A stretch of DNA of 64,000 bases, taken from NCBI RefSeq assembly GCF_014653575.1, contig NZ_BNAQ01000003.1:186001-250000 (forward strand), in the 5' to 3' direction. Source of the DNA: Sphingomonas glacialis. GTDB lineage: Bacteria > Pseudomonadota > Alphaproteobacteria > Sphingomonadales > Sphingomonadaceae. Numbering within the stretch: position 1 is the first letter of the stretch; every line of letters begins with the position of its first letter. Positions 43,540 through 52,430 of this stretch are shown piece after piece. The translations under genes were made by a program, and so were the position numbers. Below the pieces are notes generated by a model. That model was not told the DNA's origin. It saw only the letters and a program-made list of their open reading frames with translations, and did not search any database.

Positions 43540-43560
43540 GGTGTGGACCTTTTTGGCGGT

Positions 43561-43578
43561 TGCTGTATTATAGCAGCA
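43561..43578 (+). promoter_or_regulatory. Inverted repeat and -10 at the gntR start
   Basis: TGCTG-N8-CAGCA is an inverted repeat enclosing TATTAT (43566-43571), a good -10 hexamer only 6 nt from the ATG. It looks like an autoregulatory operator over a promoter that would give a leaderless transcript. Confidence 0.45.
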
Positions 43579-43934
43579 TGACAGCCCTGAACAGCGAAGA
43601 CAGCCCAGTCTATATCAAATTGCGCGGGACGATCTCGGCCGCGATCCTGCGCGGCGAGTTTCGCGCTGGGGACCAGCTCCCCTCGGTCCGCGCGCTTGCC
43701 GCCGAACATGGCGCAAACCCGCTGACCGTCGCCAAAGCGTATCAGAGTTTCCAGGACGACGGCTATGTCGAGGTCCGGCGCGGGGTCGGCATGTTCGTGC
43801 TCCCAGGCGCGGCCGAGAAGCTCCGCGCCGCCGAGCGCGAGCATTTCGTCAAGACGAGCTGGCCGCGCATCGCCGCGCATATCGAATTGCTCGGGCTCGA
43901 TGTCGCCGACCTGCTCGAGCGCGAAAAGGCCTGA
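43578..43934 (+). CDS. GntR family regulator (YtrA-type)
   Basis: This 118-residue protein has an N-terminal GntR winged helix (VYIKLRGTISAAILRGEFRAGDQLPSVRALAAEHGANPLTVAKAY, about 11-57) and only a short helical C-terminal dimerisation part, the plan of the YtrA subfamily. YtrA regulators usually sit in front of ABC transporter genes; here none follows, since the next gene is on the opposite strand. No Shine-Dalgarno is visible, and a -10-like TATTAT ends 6 nt before the ATG. Confidence 0.88.
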   Translation: MTALNSEDSPVYIKLRGTISAAILRGEFRAGDQLPSVRALAAEHGANPLTVAKAYQSFQDDGYVEVRRGVGMFVLPGAAEKLRAAEREHFVKTSWPRIAAHIELLGLDVADLLEREKA

Positions 43935-43990
43935 AAGCCTGGCCCGGCCGCGAAACGCTGCTTCCGACCGGGCCGTTGGACGATAACCGC

Positions 43991-44767
43991 CTATCCGACG
44001 GTGACCCCCGCCACGCGCCAGCCACCCGTCTCGCGCTCGAGCGTAACCGTCTCGATCGCCTCGGTCCTATTGGCGAAACGGGTTCGAAACTTCACCATTT
44101 GGTAGCCGTGCGGCGGCGTCGGCACTTCCTGCTGGCTGACGAGGTTGCGTGACAGCATCTCGCCCAGCGGCACACGCGCCTGTTCGGACGCCTTTGTCCA
44201 GACTTGGAGCGTATTGAGCTTTTGGAACGACGGCGTCGTCGCGCGGTAACTCTCACCCCACTGCGCGCGGTCGAGCAGCATGAGCCATTGCCGCGCTTTA
44301 TCCACGACCGCTGCATCGGGCGTTTCTGCAGCGACGGATGGCCCCGGCGGGGCAGGCGCGTCTTGAGGCAGCGCGACGAGCGCCAAGAGACCGAGGGTAA
44401 ACGTCATGAGCAAGCCTCCGATGAGGAACCGGGGCTGGCGGTGTGCCCGCCCCACGCCGACCTCCGGCGCGGTTTCCTGTTCCCCCCGAGCAGCGTCCGC
44501 GGCTTCCCCGATTGGCGTGTCCCCCACAGAATCGGGGGCCGGCGGCACGCCGCCGCCTTCGGCCGCGAGCAGCATCCGCGCGGCCTCGCGACTGCTCGAC
44601 ACGGCGAGCTTGCGGCGCGCATCGCGCAGCCGCTCGTTGATCGTATGGACCGACAGGCCGAGATCGCGCGCGCTCGACTTCGCATCGTGCCCGCGCACGA
44701 TCAGGCGAAGCGTCTGCTTCTCCTTCTCGGTCAGCGCGCGGACCCCGTCTCTCACCGGCATGTTCAT
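43991..44767 (-). CDS. Membrane-anchored LuxR-type HTH protein with DUF4019 domain
   Basis: This 258-residue protein has three parts. An N-terminal LuxR-type helix-turn-helix (ALTEKEKQTLRLIVRGHDAKSSARDLGLSVHTINERLRDARRKL, about 11-54) is followed by an acidic linker, a single transmembrane helix (about 114-133) and a C-terminal periplasmic DUF4019-like domain (about 155-257, with QWLMLLDRAQWGESYRATTPSFQK). The plan implies a one-component transmembrane sensor, DNA-binding inside and sensing outside, similar in logic to ToxR/CadC but with a LuxR HTH. Target genes and signal are unknown. It stands alone on the minus strand. Confidence 0.8.
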   Translation of the reverse strand: MNMPVRDGVRALTEKEKQTLRLIVRGHDAKSSARDLGLSVHTINERLRDARRKLAVSSSREAARMLLAAEGGGVPPAPDSVGDTPIGEAADAARGEQETAPEVGVGRAHRQPRFLIGGLLMTFTLGLLALVALPQDAPAPPGPSVAAETPDAAVVDKARQWLMLLDRAQWGESYRATTPSFQKLNTLQVWTKASEQARVPLGEMLSRNLVSQQEVPTPPHGYQMVKFRTRFANRTEAIETVTLERETGGWRVAGVTVG

Positions 44768-44841
44768 GGCCCGGAGGCTAGGTCGGGGGCCGCGGCGCGC
44801 CTACCCCGAAAAATTCGGGGTGAGCGCGGCAGGGGCTCGGC

Positions 44842-46554
44842 TCAGGCCGCGAAGGCTTCGGCCGGGACCGAATAGAGCACATCGGCCTTCGCCGTCGCCG
44901 CCGCCTTGAGCCCCAACGCCTCGGGGACGATCTGCGCGACATAGAAAGCGCACGCCGCGCGCTTCATCGCCGAGAAGGCATCGTCGCCGGTCGCGATCCG
45001 GCCCGAACGCTCCATCAGCCAGCCGCACGTCGCGACCGAGAGCATCGTCAGGAACGGATAGCTCGCCGCGAGCTTGTCGTCGGCATCGAGCCCCGCCATG
45101 CCGCGCCCGATCTCGTCGCATGCGTCGATCAGACCGATCAGGCCTGCATCCTGCGCTTCGGCGCGCATGTCGGCGATCAGCTGCGCGAACACGCCGCCAT
45201 TGGCCATCGACAGCTTGCGCCCGACCAGATCGGCCGCCTGGATGCCGTTGGTGCCCTCGTAGATCGGCGTGATGCGCGCATCGCGGAAGAACTGCGCCGC
45301 GCCCGTCTCCTCGACATAGCCCATCCCGCCATGCACCTGGATGCCGAAGCTGGCGACTTCGTTGCCGATATCGGTGCCGTGCGCCTTGGCGAGCGGGGTG
45401 AGGATCTCGAGCCGGTCCTGCGCGCCCGCTTGCCCGAGCGCCGCGCGGTCGACTTGCGCCGCGGCGTAATAGACGAGCGCACGCGCCGCCTGTGTCTGCG
45501 CCTTCATCCGCAGCAGCATGCGGCGGACGTCGGGATGCTCGACGATCTTGACCGATTCCTTGCTGGGCGAGCCGGCGCGCGGCGACTGCACGCGATCGAG
45601 CGCATAGGCCACCGCCGCCTGCGTCGCGGCTTCGGCGACCTGGACGCCCTGCAGCCCGACATTGAGGCGGGCATTGTTCATCATCGTGAACATGGCGCGG
45701 ATGCCGCCGAATTCGCCACCGATCAGCTCGCCGATACAGTCATCATTGTCGCCGAACGACAGCACGCAGGTCGGCGAGGCGTGCAGCCCCATCTTGTGCT
45801 CGATCGAGACGACGCGGACGTCGTTGAAATCGCCCGGCGTACCGTCCTCGGCCAGCCGGTACTTGGGCACGAGGAACAGCGAAATCCCCTTGGTGCCGGC
45901 CGGTGCGCCCGGCGTGCGTGCGAGCACGAGGTGGACGATGTTGGGCGCCATGTCGTGATCGCCGAACGAGATATAGATCTTGGTGCCCTTGATGCTCCAC
46001 TTGCCGTCGCCGAGCGGCGTCGCGGTCGAGCGCAGCGCGCCGACGTCGGACCCGGCCTGCGGCTCGGTCAGGTTCATCGTGCCGGTCCATTCGCCGGTCG
46101 CGAGATGCGGAAGGTACAGCGCCTGCTGCTCGGGGCTGCCGTGATGCGCCAGCGCCTCGATCGCACCGACGGTCAGCGTGGGCGCGAGCGCGAAGCCCAT
46201 GTTCGCGCCACCGAGCGTATCGAGCACCGCGGTCTGGATCGCGAAGGGCAGGCCCTGCCCGCCAAATTCTTCGGGAACGCCGATCGTGCCCCAGCCGCCT
46301 TCGACATAATCGTGATACGCCTTCACGAAGCCGTCGGGCATGACGACGCCCTCGGGGGTCCATTTCGCGCCGACGGTGTCGCCGGCGCGCAGCAGCGGCG
46401 CCCATTCGCCCGCCGCGAGTTGCCCGACGCCTTCGAGCACCGCGTCGACGACGTCGTCGCTCGCGGCGGCGAAGCGTTCGGTCGCGGCGAGATCGGCGAT
46501 GCCGACGATGTGATCGAGCACGAAACGCTGGTCGGCAGTGGCGGGGGTGAACAT
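44842..46554 (-). CDS. Acyl-CoA dehydrogenase
   Basis: This 570-residue FAD enzyme is of the longer acyl-CoA dehydrogenase type with an extra C-terminal helical domain. It shows MNLTEPQAGSDVGALRSTA near 160 (substrate/FAD contact), the FGIQVHGGMGYVEETGAAQFFRDARITPIYEGTNGIQAADLVGRKL block near 405-445, with the catalytic-type glutamate in YEGTNGIQ, and a C-terminal extension after 450. It probably acts in beta-oxidation of fatty acids; chain length cannot be told. No other fad genes are adjacent. Confidence 0.93.
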   Translation of the reverse strand: MFTPATADQRFVLDHIVGIADLAATERFAAASDDVVDAVLEGVGQLAAGEWAPLLRAGDTVGAKWTPEGVVMPDGFVKAYHDYVEGGWGTIGVPEEFGGQGLPFAIQTAVLDTLGGANMGFALAPTLTVGAIEALAHHGSPEQQALYLPHLATGEWTGTMNLTEPQAGSDVGALRSTATPLGDGKWSIKGTKIYISFGDHDMAPNIVHLVLARTPGAPAGTKGISLFLVPKYRLAEDGTPGDFNDVRVVSIEHKMGLHASPTCVLSFGDNDDCIGELIGGEFGGIRAMFTMMNNARLNVGLQGVQVAEAATQAAVAYALDRVQSPRAGSPSKESVKIVEHPDVRRMLLRMKAQTQAARALVYYAAAQVDRAALGQAGAQDRLEILTPLAKAHGTDIGNEVASFGIQVHGGMGYVEETGAAQFFRDARITPIYEGTNGIQAADLVGRKLSMANGGVFAQLIADMRAEAQDAGLIGLIDACDEIGRGMAGLDADDKLAASYPFLTMLSVATCGWLMERSGRIATGDDAFSAMKRAACAFYVAQIVPEALGLKAAATAKADVLYSVPAEAFAA

Positions 46555-46616
46555 GGCGGATCCTCTGACTCAGGGCCCCTTATCGGGGCTGCTGCGCCGG
46601 GCTATAGCCCTGTCCG

Positions 46617-47591
46617 ATGATCCCGCCAAACCCGCCTTTTGCGACGCAGACCTTACCCTACGGCGAGGCCGCGATCGCCGCCGCCGCCGCGCTGATCGTG
46701 GCCGGCCAGCCGGTCGCGATCGCGTCCGAGACGGTCTACGGGCTCGCCGCCGACGCGACCGATTCGGCCGCCGTCGCGGCGATCTATGCGGCGAAGGGCC
46801 GGCCGAGCTTCAACCCGCTGATCGTCCATGTCCTCGACATGGCGGCGGCCGAGGCGATCGCCGAGTTCGATTCCGTAGCGCGCGCGCTCGCCGAGGCGTT
46901 CTGGCCGGGACCGCTGACGCTGGTGCTGCCGGTGCGCGCCGATGCGGGGATCGCCGCGGCGGTGACGGCGGGGCTGCCGACGATCGCGCTGCGCGTGCCG
47001 GCGCATCGCGCGATGCGCGCGCTGATCGCGGCGTCGGGCAAGCCGCTGGCGGCGCCGTCGGCCAATGCCAGCGGGGCGATCAGCCCGACACGGGCGGAGC
47101 ATGTCGTCGCCAGCCTCGACGGGCGCATTGCGCTTGTCGTCGATGACGGCGCGACCGAAGCAGGACTCGAATCGACGATCGTCGCGACCGCGGGAGGCCT
47201 GCGCGTGCTCCGCCCCGGGCCGATCACACGCGAGACGCTGGCGGCGTTCGACACGCTTTCGCCCGAAACAGAGAAAGCAGACCGCCCGGCAGCTCAGGCG
47301 ATCACCGCCCCCGGCCAGCTCGAGAGCCATTACGCGCCGAGCAAGCCACTGCGCCTCAACGCCACCACGGCTGCGCCCGACGAATATCTGATCGGCTTCG
47401 GCACGATAGCCGGCGTCGCCACGCTATCGCCGACCGCAGACTTGACACAAGCCGCGACCAACCTGTTCGCTGCGCTGCACGCGGCAGACGCCTCACCATC
47501 GACACGGATCGCGATCGCGCCAATCCCGAGCGAGGGGATCGGCGCTGCGATCAACGATCGGCTCAAACGCGCGGCGCACCGCGACACTTGA
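46617..47591 (+). CDS. L-threonylcarbamoyladenylate synthase (Sua5/YrdC family)
   Basis: This 324-residue two-domain Sua5-type enzyme makes threonylcarbamoyl-AMP for t6A modification of tRNAs reading ANN codons. The YrdC domain shows AIASETVYGLAADATDS near 37, AKGRPSFNPLIVHV near 59 (KRxxxNPL-like), FWPGPLTLVLPV near 99 and APSANASGAISPT near 143. The Sua5 C-terminal domain begins after QLESHYAPSKPL near 240. The start ATG follows the acyl-CoA dehydrogenase promoter region (divergent, 62-nt gap). Confidence 0.95.
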   Translation: MIPPNPPFATQTLPYGEAAIAAAAALIVAGQPVAIASETVYGLAADATDSAAVAAIYAAKGRPSFNPLIVHVLDMAAAEAIAEFDSVARALAEAFWPGPLTLVLPVRADAGIAAAVTAGLPTIALRVPAHRAMRALIAASGKPLAAPSANASGAISPTRAEHVVASLDGRIALVVDDGATEAGLESTIVATAGGLRVLRPGPITRETLAAFDTLSPETEKADRPAAQAITAPGQLESHYAPSKPLRLNATTAAPDEYLIGFGTIAGVATLSPTADLTQAATNLFAALHAADASPSTRIAIAPIPSEGIGAAINDRLKRAAHRDT

Positions 47592-47600
47592 GCGGAGGCG

Positions 47601-48146
47601 TTACGCCCCCACCGCCGCCTTCGACCGTGCCGCAAAGCTCTTGCGCAGCTTGGCGAGCTTGGGCGGGATCACCGCGAGGCAATACGGATTGCCGCGACCT
47701 TCGGTGTCCCAATAGTCCTGGTGATAATCCTCGGCCGGATACCAGGTCGACATCGGCTCGATCGTCGTGACGATCGGCGCGGGCCAGTCGCTCGCGGCCC
47801 GCTGCATCGCCGCGACGGCCGCGTCGCGCTGCGCATCGTCGGCGGGGAAGATCGCCGAGCGATATTGCGTGCCGACATCGTTGCCCTGGCGGTTGAGCTG
47901 CGTCGGATCGTGCGTTGCAAAGAACATGTCGAGGATCTCGCCATACGACACCTGATCCTTGTCGAAGGTCACGCGGATCGCCTCGGCATGGCCGGTGTCG
48001 CCACCGCACACTTGCTTGTAGGTCGGATTGGGCACCGTCCCGCCGATATACCCGCTTTCGACCTTCTCGACGCCGATCACGTCCTTGAACACCGCCTCGG
48101 TGCACCAGAAACATCCACCCGCGAGCGTTGCGACTTCGCTAGCCAT
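47601..48146 (-). CDS. msrA: Peptide methionine sulfoxide reductase A
   Basis: MsrA repairs methionine-S-sulfoxide. The 181-residue protein has the catalytic [11 protein letters not shown] motif at 10-20 (nucleophile Cys12), [11 protein letters not shown] near 52 and AEDYHQDYW near 147. The C-terminal [17 protein letters not shown] contains the resolving-type cysteine. It is a single gene convergent with the Sua5-type gene. Confidence 0.97.
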   Translation of the reverse strand: MASEVATLAGGCFWCTEAVFKDVIGVEKVESGYIGGTVPNPTYKQVCGGDTGHAEAIRVTFDKDQVSYGEILDMFFATHDPTQLNRQGNDVGTQYRSAIFPADDAQRDAAVAAMQRAASDWPAPIVTTIEPMSTWYPAEDYHQDYWDTEGRGNPYCLAVIPPKLAKLRKSFAARSKAAVGA

Positions 48147-48236
48147 CTTCGAATCCTTTGTTGCTGCTGCCTAGATAGGAATGCGGTGGCGCGGCGCAAT
48201 CTCCAAGGGTACGGCGGAACCAGACAAGGAGACAGG

Positions 48237-49235
48237 ATGATGCTCGACGGTGCGGTAATGGTGACGGGCGGAGCGGGCTATATCGGCAGCCATGCGGTGC
48301 TGGCGCTGCTCGACGCGGGGCACCGCGTCGTGGTGTTCGACAATCTTTCGACCGGGTTCGACTGGCTGGTCGACAGCCGCGCGACGCTGGTGCGCGGCGA
48401 GATCGAGGATGACGTGCTCGTCCGCGGCACGATGCGCGATCATTACGTCCGCGCCGTGATGCATTTCGCCGGATCGATCATCGTCCCCGAGTCGGTCTCG
48501 AACCCGCTCAAATATTATCGCAACAACACCGTCGCGAGCCGCGCCTTGCTCGAAAGCGCGGTCACCTCGGGCGTGAAGCACTTCATCTTCTCCTCGACCG
48601 CAGCGACCTACGGTACGCCCGAAAAGGTGCCCGTGGCCGAGGGCGACCCGACCGTGCCGATCAACCCGTACGGCATGTCGAAGCTGATGACCGAGGCGAT
48701 GCTGCGCGACGTCGCCGCCGCCTATCCGATCAACTATGCGGTGCTGCGCTATTTCAACGTCGCCGGCGCCGACCCACAGCAGCGCACCGGCCAGTCGACC
48801 GTCGGCGCGACCCACCTCATCAAGATCGCGGTCGAAGCCGCCCTCGGCAAGCGCGCGAGCGTCGGCGTTTACGGCACCGACTATGACACGCCCGACGGCA
48901 CCGGCGTGCGCGACTATATCCATGTCAGCGATCTCGCCGCCGCGCACGTCGCCGCGCTCGACCTCCTCGTGGCGGAACCCGCCAAGAGCCACACGCTCAA
49001 CGCCGGCTACGGCAAGGGTTTCTCGGTGCTCGAAGTGCTCGACGCGGTCGACCGGGTCACCAACATGAAACTGACCCGCATCATCGAAGGCCGCCGCGCG
49101 GGCGATGCCGGCGAACTCGTCGCCGACAATCGCGCGATCCTCGCCACGCTCGACTGGACGCCTGAGCGCGCCGACCTCGACGGCATCGTCCGCGATGCGC
49201 TGGCGTGGGAGCGCAAACTGGGCGAGCGGGGCTGA
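48237..49235 (+). CDS. galE: UDP-glucose 4-epimerase
   Basis: GalE interconverts UDP-glucose and UDP-galactose, supplying envelope glycan precursors. The 332-residue SDR protein shows the NAD-binding VTGGAGYIGSHAV near 9, the catalytic YGMSK near 145 (Tyr-x-x-x-Lys), FSSTAATYG near 118 and GTGVRDYIHVSDLA near 222. AAGGAG lies 5 nt before the first ATG and 8 nt before the second (48240), which may be the real start. It is followed by a strong hairpin. Confidence 0.95.
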   Translation: MMLDGAVMVTGGAGYIGSHAVLALLDAGHRVVVFDNLSTGFDWLVDSRATLVRGEIEDDVLVRGTMRDHYVRAVMHFAGSIIVPESVSNPLKYYRNNTVASRALLESAVTSGVKHFIFSSTAATYGTPEKVPVAEGDPTVPINPYGMSKLMTEAMLRDVAAAYPINYAVLRYFNVAGADPQQRTGQSTVGATHLIKIAVEAALGKRASVGVYGTDYDTPDGTGVRDYIHVSDLAAAHVAALDLLVAEPAKSHTLNAGYGKGFSVLEVLDAVDRVTNMKLTRIIEGRRAGDAGELVADNRAILATLDWTPERADLDGIVRDALAWERKLGERG

Positions 49236-49241
49236 ACGTCC

Positions 49242-49263
49242 CCCCTCCCGCTTGCGGGAGGGG
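49242..49263. terminator. Hairpin between galE and the TonB receptor gene
   Basis: A perfect 10-bp GC stem (CCCCTCCCGC / GCGGGAGGGG) with a 2-nt spacer lies in the 35-nt gap between convergent genes. There is no T-run, so termination may be Rho-assisted; it could also be a REP half. Confidence 0.55.
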
Positions 49264-49270
49264 AGTAGGG

Positions 49271-51439
49271 TCAGATCGTCTTGCTGATCCCGAACATGAA
49301 GCCGCGCCGCGCGCCGAATTGCGGCGCGCCGACGCCGACCCCAGAGCCGTCGCGAATCTCGTACACCCGGTCTGCCACGTTGAGCACGTCGAAGCGCACC
49401 TCGATCCCCGGCCCCTTGAAGTCGTGGCTCGCGGTGAGGTTGAACACCGCATAGGGCGTCAGCTTGCCGCCATTGGGCACGTCGCCGTCCTTGCGCAGCC
49501 CCGAGCCGTAAATCATGCTCCCGCCGAGTTTGCTGTCGCGCAGGAACCCCTGGTCGAAGTGATACGACGCGCCGGCCGAGCCGGTATAGGTCTGGTCGTG
49601 GTCGAGATAGATGTAGTTGCGCGCGATATAGGCGACGTCGCCCGGGTCGAAGTTGAACTGCCCCGACGCGATCCCCAGACCCTGCGCCTTGGCGTAGGAG
49701 AAATTGGCATAGGCGAACACCGGCCCGTGCTGGTACGAGACATTGCCTTCGATCCCGTCGATCCGCCCGCGCGTGTAATTGAACGGCGTGAGAATGATCG
49801 GCGCACCGAACTGGCCTTCGTCGACCAGGTTGCGCGACCGGCGATGATAGGCGTCGATCCCGAGCGTGAAGCGGCCCAGTTTCTGCTGCGCGCCGACGTC
49901 GAAATAATCCTGCCGCTCGGCAAATGGGGCGGTGGCGAGCGGAGTCGTCACGCCGTTGTCGCCCGGCGCCTGTGCGCTCGTGCCGCGGAACTTCAGGACG
50001 CTCGTCGTCGCGACGTTCGAAAAGGGCGCGGGCGAGAAATAGCGCGCATAGCCGGCGTGCAGCGTCAGCCCGTTCGACGGCGTCAGCACCGCGTTGATGC
50101 GGGGGCTAAACTGCGATTCGGCGCGGAAGCCGTTATAATGATCGAAGCGTCCGCCGAAATTGACGATCAGCGGCTCGGCGATCTTCCATTCGTCCTGCAG
50201 ATAGACGCTGTAGGTCATCTCGGTCGTCGCACTGTTGTCGATCACGGTGATCGGCTGGCCGAGCTGTGCGCCACCCGCGTCGAGCTGAAACACCTGCGCG
50301 CTGGTCTGCGAATTGCTGCGATCGCGCGAGATGATCACGCCGGCGCGCAGCGTGTGCGCGCTCGACAGCCGATAGGCCGCCTCGAGCTGGCCGCCGAAGG
50401 TGAAGTCCTGCTTGAACGCCTTTTGCGCAATGCCGTTGAACAGCAATTCGCCCGTCACGTCGGGGGTGTAGCGCAGCGACGAATAGCGCGCGAACAGCGA
50501 GGCTTGGAGCGTCACCGGCCCGGCATCGTGGAGCAGACTGGCGAGGCCGAAGGCAGTGCGCTCGCGCTGGCGCTCGTCGAGGTCCTCGCTGCGGAAATCG
50601 GTGACGCCGCCGACATTGTAGCCGTTGCCCGGGGTCAGCCCGCGCGGATTGGGGATCTGGAAGCTCTGGTCGGAATAGCCGCCCATGAACGAGACGCGAT
50701 TGTTTTCGTCGAGCGTGTGGTCGACATAGACGAAGCCTTGATACTGGTTGGTCACGTCGTGGAGCGGCGTGCGGCTGCCGTCGACCGACTCGATTCCGAT
50801 ATTGCTGTGCTTGTAGCTGCCGGTGACGAAGTAGTTGGTGTTGCCGGTCGAGCCGCCATAATCGAAGCTCGGCTGCACGGTGTCGTTGGTGCCGCCATAC
50901 AGCGCCACCTGGCCGGCATTCTTGAAACCGTTCTTGGTGGTGATGTCGATGATGCCCGCGGTGCGCAGGCCGTATTGTGCCGGCAGCGCGCCGGTGCGCA
51001 GATCGAAGCGCTCGACGAGGCGCGGCGAGAGCGTCTGGCCGAACACCGCGACCCCCTCGGGCAGGATCGTGCCGTTGATGCGGTATTGCAGGTTGTTGTG
51101 GTCGTCACGGACATGGAACTGGCCGCCGCCATCCTGCACGACGCCGGGCAATTGCAGCAGGATCTGGTTGAGCTGCTGATTCTCGCCCCCGGGGAGCGCT
51201 TTGATCGTCTCGCTGGTGATCGTGTAGGTCGTCGCGCCGAGGCTCGGCTGGATCGAGGCGCGCGCCGCATCGAGGCGGCCGGTGACGACGATGTCGGGAC
51301 CGCTCTTTGCGGTCGACGGCGCAGTCTGGTCATCGGTGCTGGCGGCAACCGGTGCCGGCGTGGCTTCGGGGGCGGCATAAGCGGCGATCGGTGCGACCGA
51401 CAGCAGCGCAGCGCTGGACAACAGAGTGGCTCGGATCAT
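49271..51439 (-). CDS. TonB-dependent outer-membrane receptor
   Basis: This 722-residue protein has a signal peptide (cleavage after AYA, about 22), an alanine/threonine-rich linker, a DIVVTGRLDAARASI start of the plug near 49, a plug with LPGVVQDGGGQFHVRDD near 98 and INGTILPEGVAVFG near 120, and a long beta-barrel ending in FMFGISKTI (terminal aromatic/aliphatic pattern close to the OMP signal). No canonical carboxypeptidase-regulatory domain is seen. The substrate is unknown. A small palindrome lies 48 nt upstream of the ATG. Confidence 0.92.
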   Translation of the reverse strand: MIRATLLSSAALLSVAPIAAYAAPEATPAPVAASTDDQTAPSTAKSGPDIVVTGRLDAARASIQPSLGATTYTITSETIKALPGGENQQLNQILLQLPGVVQDGGGQFHVRDDHNNLQYRINGTILPEGVAVFGQTLSPRLVERFDLRTGALPAQYGLRTAGIIDITTKNGFKNAGQVALYGGTNDTVQPSFDYGGSTGNTNYFVTGSYKHSNIGIESVDGSRTPLHDVTNQYQGFVYVDHTLDENNRVSFMGGYSDQSFQIPNPRGLTPGNGYNVGGVTDFRSEDLDERQRERTAFGLASLLHDAGPVTLQASLFARYSSLRYTPDVTGELLFNGIAQKAFKQDFTFGGQLEAAYRLSSAHTLRAGVIISRDRSNSQTSAQVFQLDAGGAQLGQPITVIDNSATTEMTYSVYLQDEWKIAEPLIVNFGGRFDHYNGFRAESQFSPRINAVLTPSNGLTLHAGYARYFSPAPFSNVATTSVLKFRGTSAQAPGDNGVTTPLATAPFAERQDYFDVGAQQKLGRFTLGIDAYHRRSRNLVDEGQFGAPIILTPFNYTRGRIDGIEGNVSYQHGPVFAYANFSYAKAQGLGIASGQFNFDPGDVAYIARNYIYLDHDQTYTGSAGASYHFDQGFLRDSKLGGSMIYGSGLRKDGDVPNGGKLTPYAVFNLTASHDFKGPGIEVRFDVLNVADRVYEIRDGSGVGVGAPQFGARRGFMFGISKTI

Positions 51440-51486
51440 GCGGGAGGCGGCCTTTCAAGATGCGTTGTGCAGTGCAGTAGATGTTA

Positions 51487-51501
51487 TGTGATATTATCAC
51501 A
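51487..51501. promoter_or_regulatory. Palindrome upstream of the TonB receptor
   Basis: TGTGAT-ATT-ATCACA is a 15-bp near-perfect palindrome in an AT-rich patch unlike the GC-rich surroundings, 48 nt upstream of the receptor ATG. It is a candidate operator; the binder is unknown. Confidence 0.5.
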
Positions 51502-51598
51502 AGACCGTTTCGTCGACTCCCGGAAACGATTCGGCCGTGTAGGCGCAGCGGTGGCCCGCGCCACCTTGCGGGCAGATGAACGAAGCGCGAATCGGTGG

Positions 51599-52297
51599 CT
51601 AGGCGGCGGTCCTGCGGCGCGCGATCCGCAACCGCAGCGCAGCACCCAGTGACCACCACGCGACCGCCCACAGCCCGCCGAACGTCCAGCCGGCGAGCAC
51701 GTCGCTCGGCCAATGCACGCCGAGATAGACGCGGCTGCACCCGATCGCCGTGACGAGCAGCAGCGCTGCGCCGAGCACATAGCGCCGGAGCGCACGATGC
51801 TCGGTGATTTGCAGCAGCAACAGCGCGAGCGTCAGATAGACGCACGCGCTGTTCGCGGCGTGGCCGCTCGGGAAGCTCGCATTGTAGACCGAAACGAGGT
51901 GATCGGTCACCGTCGGCCGCGTCCGCCCGACCAGCGCCTTGACCAGCGTTACCACGATCGATCCGCTGATCGTTCCGCCCAGCACCAAAGCGAGCGTCAG
52001 CCAATGTCGCTGGACGATCAACAGCCCCGCCGCCAGCGCGGCGACCAGGACCAACACGGTCGGCCCGCCGAGTGCAGTCACATCGACGACGCTTTGCGTC
52101 AGCCAGGCCGGCCCTGGCGGCACGCCATGCGCCACCCCGCCGCGCGCCCATAACAGGATCGCGCGGTCGAACCCGAACTGCAGCCCGCGATCGATCAAGG
52201 CACCGAGCAACAACAACGCCCCGCCAGCGCCGGTCAGCGCCGCGACCGCGACGATCGTCCAGGGCGGGTGGCGGACATCGGGGGCTGGGGGCGGCAT
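51599..52297 (-). CDS. PAP2 family phosphatase
   Basis: This 232-residue membrane phosphatase of the PAP2 family has six helices and the three phosphatase motifs: KALVGRTRP near 117, SFPSGHAANS near 140 and SRVYLGVHWPSDVLAG near 189. It likely acts on lipid or polyprenyl phosphates such as undecaprenyl pyrophosphate. The ATG at 52297 was chosen over one 33 nt upstream, because the upstream one would overlap the tRNA-Lys gene. Confidence 0.93.
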   Translation of the reverse strand: MPPPAPDVRHPPWTIVAVAALTGAGGALLLLGALIDRGLQFGFDRAILLWARGGVAHGVPPGPAWLTQSVVDVTALGGPTVLVLVAALAAGLLIVQRHWLTLALVLGGTISGSIVVTLVKALVGRTRPTVTDHLVSVYNASFPSGHAANSACVYLTLALLLLQITEHRALRRYVLGAALLLVTAIGCSRVYLGVHWPSDVLAGWTFGGLWAVAWWSLGAALRLRIARRRTAA

Positions 52298-52318
52298 CGA
52301 GGCATCCTTGCGTGCCGG

Positions 52319-52394
<76 letters not shown>

Positions 52395-52430
52395 ACACCG
52401 GGCTCGCGTTAGGAGCGGTTGCCGGATGGG

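Noticed and set aside
51487..51501. A CRP-type binding site upstream of the TonB receptor gene.
   Set aside because: The canonical spacing is TGTGA-N6-TCACA; here it is N5. It was kept only as a palindrome of unknown binder.
49205..51652. A very long open frame (about 815 codons) on the plus strand opposite the TonB receptor gene.
   Set aside because: It is the antisense shadow of a GC-rich gene with clear signal peptide, plug and barrel on the other strand. The plus-strand translation is rich in Arg, Ala and Asp with no recognisable domain.
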